Source of the DNA: Butyrivibrio sp.
GTDB taxonomy: Bacteria; Bacillota; Clostridia; Lachnospirales; Lachnospiraceae
Direction of reading: 5' to 3'
NCBI GenBank assembly: GCA_015056655.1
Contig: SVFV01000003.1
Span: forward strand, 1-64,000
Length of the DNA stretch: 64,000 bases
Shown: piece after piece, positions 60,962-64,000 of the stretch
How the letters are laid out: each line of letters opens with the position of its first letter
Position numbering within the stretch: position 1 is the first letter of the stretch
Program-made: the position numbers and the translations under genes
Notes under the pieces: model-generated
What the model was told of the DNA's origin: nothing
The model's database searches: none
The model's input: only the letters and a program-made list of their open reading frames with translations

Positions 60962-61795
60962 TCATCTTAAAATCTCATCTATAGTTGAAACCGTACTAAA
61001 ACTGCCCGAATGTTCAGAAATAATGTCCTTCATTATAGGTAGTTCAAAGTAGCTGACATAGCAGATAAGCATGTTGTTCTTTCCTGCTATCGCACCTCGT
61101 GAATCCATGATGGTACAAGTTTTGTTTAACTTGTCCTTTATGGCTTTTACAAGTCCTTCCGGATCCTGAGTTATGATTGTTACCTGCTTTATAGCTTCGA
61201 AGTGATCGGTGAAATGGTCGATAATGGTAGTCGCAACCACATATACCAAGAGACTAAGAAGCGCTGCAGTTGCATCAATCACCATGAAAACTGTTATATA
61301 TACCAAAGCATTAAATGCAAGAAGAACCGGAGTCATGCTGTAGTTCCTGCCTGTTTTGTCCGAGAGCTTTTTTACTATGATATTCGCAAGAATTTCCGAG
61401 CCATCGATACAACCACCATTTCTAAGAATAAGTGAAAGTCCTGCGCCAAGTATAGCTCCGCCAAAGGCAACTGCAAGAAAATGCTCAGTATTTAGTTCAA
61501 AGGGTATCTCTTCAAAGAAACTCATTCCAGCAGCATAAACCGTTGATCCTATAGCAGCCTTTATCGTAAATTCTTTACCCAGGATGAAATAGCCCATCAC
61601 TATAAAAGGCAAGAGTACAAGCGCCACACATATAGAAAGTTCTGCTCCAGTAAGTTTACTTATAATGATTGCGACACCTGCCGTTCCATAATCTATTGCA
61701 TCATTTGGAATCAGAATGAGAGCAACCGAAAAGCTCGCCATTACTGCCCCAATTATGATGAACAAATAGGAAAGAAAACCCTGACTTTTTTTCAT
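60962..61795 (-). CDS. YitT family membrane protein (DUF161-DUF2179)
   Basis: A 277-residue protein with five to six membrane helices (residues 8-205), including the GGAILGAGLSLILRNGGCIDGSEILA signature in part, and a cytoplasmic DUF2179 domain (about 215-277: EGLVKAIKDKLNKTCTIMDS and SYFELPIMKDIISEHSG). This family is widespread in Bacillota; function is unknown, perhaps transport. GGAG precedes the ATG at a long distance. It is a single gene between clpA and the DUF362 gene. Confidence 0.9.
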   Translation of the reverse strand: MKKSQGFLSYLFIIIGAVMASFSVALILIPNDAIDYGTAGVAIIISKLTGAELSICVALVLLPFIVMGYFILGKEFTIKAAIGSTVYAAGMSFFEEIPFELNTEHFLAVAFGGAILGAGLSLILRNGGCIDGSEILANIIVKKLSDKTGRNYSMTPVLLAFNALVYITVFMVIDATAALLSLLVYVVATTIIDHFTDHFEAIKQVTIITQDPEGLVKAIKDKLNKTCTIMDSRGAIAGKNNMLICYVSYFELPIMKDIISEHSGSFSTVSTIDEILR

Positions 61796-61851
61796 GAATT
61801 CGTGTTCTCCGTTTTATTTCATTGTTATCAGCTCATAATTATTGTGCTTTC

Positions 61852-64000
61852 CTAAATTGTGAACTCACCTTCTTTGACAGAAAGCTTGATTTTTCCGCCA
61901 TTTTTCAGTTTTCCAAAAAGGATCTCGTCTACGAACAAAGGCTTGATGTCATTTCTTATAACGCGGTCAACCTCTCTTGCTCCAAACTCCTGGCTGATGC
62001 CTCGTTTCTTGATGAGGTCTTTAGCCTTCTTATCTGCCTTGAATTCTATCTTCTTTGCAAGAAGCTGTTCTGAAAGTTCTCCAAGCTTTTTATCAACTAC
62101 AAGCTTAGCCATTTGCTCATCCATGCTGTTAAAGGCAACAATTTTGCTGAGTCTGTTCCTGAATTCAGGTTGGAATATACGCTTTACTTCTTCCATGAGT
62201 GCGCTGTTATCACGCCCTTCACTTACGAAGCCGATTCCGCTTTTCCCAAGGCGATTTGCACCGGCATTTGATGTCATGATGACGACTACATTTCTGAAAT
62301 CAGCTTTTCTTCCCTGATTGTCAGTAAGTGTTGCGTAGTCCATCACCTGCAAAAGTACATTAAATATATCAGGGTGAGCTTTTTCTATTTCATCAAGAAG
62401 GAGCACTGATGAAGGATTTTTTCTGATTTCTTCTGTTAAAATTCCACCCTCTTCGTATCCAACATATCCAGCAGGAGATCCGATAAGCTTTGCTACTGCA
62501 TGCTTTTCTCCATACTCACTCATATCAAAGCGGACAAGCTTAACTCCAAGCTCTGCCGCAAGCCTTTTGGCTATCTCTGTTTTTCCTACTCCTGTGGGGC
62601 CTACAAAAAGAAGGCTTGCAAGAGGTTTATTCTCTTCTGAAAGACCAGCCTTTGAAAACTTAACAGCATTTACCACCTGGCTTACAGCCTCATCCTGTCC
62701 GAAGATCTTGCTCTTAATTCTGTCCTCTAAGGTGGAAAGACCTTCTGTGTCATCAGTTTCTACCGTCTCAATTGGCACGCGGCAGATTTTTGTCAGAATC
62801 TGATTTATAACTTCTTTATCAACATACTGAGTCTTTTTTCCTGATGGATGAAGCTTTCGAAGAGAACCTGCTTCATCAAGTATGTCTATCGCCTTGTCAG
62901 GTAAAAATCTTTCATTTATGTACTTGGCGCTCATTTTCACAATGTAAGGAATTACGTCATCCTTATACTTAACGCCATGGTATTCCTCATACTTATCCTT
63001 TAGTCCTTCAAGGATTTTTATGCTCTCATCCTCTGTAGGCTCCTTGATTTCAACATTCTGGAATCGTCTTACAAGGGATTTATTTTTCTCAAAATACTTC
63101 TTGTACTCCTCATAGGTTGTAGCTCCTATGAATCTGATATGACCATCTGCAAGGTAGGGCTTTAGCATGTTTGAAGCATCAAAAGAGCCCTCTCCCACAG
63201 CTCCTGCACCTGAGAGGTTGTGTATCTCATCTATGTAAATGATCGGCTTATCTTCTTTTCCTATCTCAGCAAGAACCTTTTTAAAGCGCTTCTCAAAGTC
63301 GCCTCTGTACTGAGTTCCAGCAAGCATTCCTCCAAGATCAAGAGCAAACACCTTAGCACCCTTTATTGCATCAGGGACATCCCCATCTCTCAGAAGTTCC
63401 ACAAGGCCATAGGTAATTGCTGTCTTACCAACACCAGGTTCACCTATGTGAAGAGGATTATTCTTATCCTTTCTGCAAAGAATCTGAATGGTACGATCGA
63501 GCTCTTCTTTTCTTCCTATAAGAGGATTTACGTCCTTCAAGGTATCGTTTAAGCATGGAGCAAAAATCTTAAGATTCCCGGTATCCTCCTGCTCTTTTGG
63601 CTGACCTGTGGAAGCACTTCCGCCATGAGCACTCATCTCATCCTCAATGTATGAAAGCTCCTGCAAAAGCTCAGCCTCAGTCATGCCATCCTGTTCCATG
63701 TAGTAGACAGCATAGCTGTTATCAAGGTTCCAGATTGCATGAATCAGGTGACGTATATGAATCTCCGCGCAGCCACTTCCATAAGCACTCTGCCCGGCAA
63801 AGGTCATCATCTGCTGAGTTGCAAGTGAAAACTCTGCGTCCTTATCCTCAACCTTATCAACATACTCCTCCAGGAATGTCATAAGCTTCCTGTTAAGAGC
63901 ATTGATGTCTCCGCCGCAATTCTCATACGCCTCCATAAATGCAGGATCGTCTAAAATCATCAGAAGGACAATCTCTGGCGTAACGTATTCATAATGTTTT
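61852..64000 (-). CDS. clpA: ATP-dependent Clp protease ATP-binding subunit ClpA, 5' end beyond the window
   Basis: An AAA+ unfoldase that feeds ClpP. An in-frame ATG at 63960 exists, but the frame stays open to the window's edge and encodes KHYEYVTPEIVLLMI, the start of the ClpA N-domain helices, so the gene starts outside. The first ATPase has HIGEPGVGKTA and YIDEIHNLSGAGAVGEG. The second has GPTGVGKTEIAKRLA and LLLDEIEKAHPD. The ClpP-docking IGF loop is present (KSGIGFVSEG). The arginine-finger regions look normal. There is no ClpC-type middle domain, consistent with ClpA. Confidence 0.95.
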   Translation of the reverse strand, partial: KHYEYVTPEIVLLMILDDPAFMEAYENCGGDINALNRKLMTFLEEYVDKVEDKDAEFSLATQQMMTFAGQSAYGSGCAEIHIRHLIHAIWNLDNSYAVYYMEQDGMTEAELLQELSYIEDEMSAHGGSASTGQPKEQEDTGNLKIFAPCLNDTLKDVNPLIGRKEELDRTIQILCRKDKNNPLHIGEPGVGKTAITYGLVELLRDGDVPDAIKGAKVFALDLGGMLAGTQYRGDFEKRFKKVLAEIGKEDKPIIYIDEIHNLSGAGAVGEGSFDASNMLKPYLADGHIRFIGATTYEEYKKYFEKNKSLVRRFQNVEIKEPTEDESIKILEGLKDKYEEYHGVKYKDDVIPYIVKMSAKYINERFLPDKAIDILDEAGSLRKLHPSGKKTQYVDKEVINQILTKICRVPIETVETDDTEGLSTLEDRIKSKIFGQDEAVSQVVNAVKFSKAGLSEENKPLASLLFVGPTGVGKTEIAKRLAAELGVKLVRFDMSEYGEKHAVAKLIGSPAGYVGYEEGGILTEEIRKNPSSVLLLDEIEKAHPDIFNVLLQVMDYATLTDNQGRKADFRNVVVIMTSNAGANRLGKSGIGFVSEGRDNSALMEEVKRIFQPEFRNRLSKIVAFNSMDEQMAKLVVDKKLGELSEQLLAKKIEFKADKKAKDLIKKRGISQEFGAREVDRVIRNDIKPLFVDEILFGKLKNGGKIKLSVKEGEFTI

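Noticed and set aside
63960..64000. ATG at 63960 as the clpA start.
   Set aside because: The frame is open to the edge and the upstream codons encode the expected ClpA N-domain helix, so the gene continues outside the window.

Overview
The window comes from a low-GC Gram-positive chromosome. AGGAGG-type ribosome binding sites, sigma-A-like promoters, a CIRCE/HrcA heat-shock operator, meso-diaminopimelate dehydrogenase, PPDK, a fused-subunit-free PyrB/PyrI pair and a rich set of BIG2/BspA-LRR surface proteins together suggest Bacillota, family Lachnospiraceae, of the Butyrivibrio/Pseudobutyrivibrio kind. That placement is inference from gene content, not a database match. No tRNA, rRNA, IS element, prophage or CRISPR array is visible. 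Most genes lie on the minus strand.

Layout. 1-700: groES-groEL (groEL cut by the window edge) behind a perfect CIRCE element. 769-6354: an operon-like run of a metallophosphoesterase, a membrane-anchored TIR protein with a large beta-propeller-like ectodomain, and a DHH/DHHA1 phosphoesterase. 6544-21340: central metabolism and housekeeping (ddh, ppdK with an unusual C-terminal tail, a GDPD, an MFS carrier, an ABC-F ATPase, purC, PHP and HAD phosphatases, a second metallophosphoesterase, a DUF3298-like lipoprotein) with several hypothetical small proteins. 21393-27363: a polyphosphate cluster (maf, ppk1, ppx/gppA) headed by an unusual fusion of an AroQ chorismate mutase with a DUF815-type AAA ATPase. 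27542-30250: a DUF5050 membrane protein, then pyrB-pyrI followed by a 164-bp long inverted-repeat element.

30275-42136: the accessory, surface-oriented part. It holds an orphan TrpX-like substrate-binding protein behind a strong Fur-box-like palindrome, a CAP-domain lipoprotein, and four tandem paralogous secreted proteins (transglutaminase-like domain, then 1, 3, 2 and 1 BIG2 domains, then BspA-type leucine-rich repeats). A class B sortase follows, but no sortase substrate is recognisable in the window. 42146-50442: dinB, a PhoH-PIN protein, a soluble protein with a degenerate chemoreceptor signalling hairpin, a Sel1-like hypothetical, a CPBP protease, and a seven-helix-type chemoreceptor followed by an 83-residue protein. 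50616-57717: a possible long envelope operon (GTPase/DUF697, HerA-like DUF853 ATPase, GT-C membrane protein, GT2-GtrA glycosyltransferase, a single-TM protein with a CdiA_C-like C-terminal domain, and an orphan cyclic-nucleotide-binding-fold protein). 57848-64000: fucO-type alcohol dehydrogenase, a DhaS-like TetR regulator, a DUF362 ferredoxin-like protein, YitT, and clpA cut by the window edge.

The most promising candidates for undescribed biology are the metallophosphoesterase / TIR-propeller / DHH operon, the chorismate mutase-DUF815 fusion in the polyphosphate cluster, the four-paralogue transglutaminase-BIG2-LRR array, the soluble chemoreceptor-like coiled coil, and the palindromic element after pyrI.
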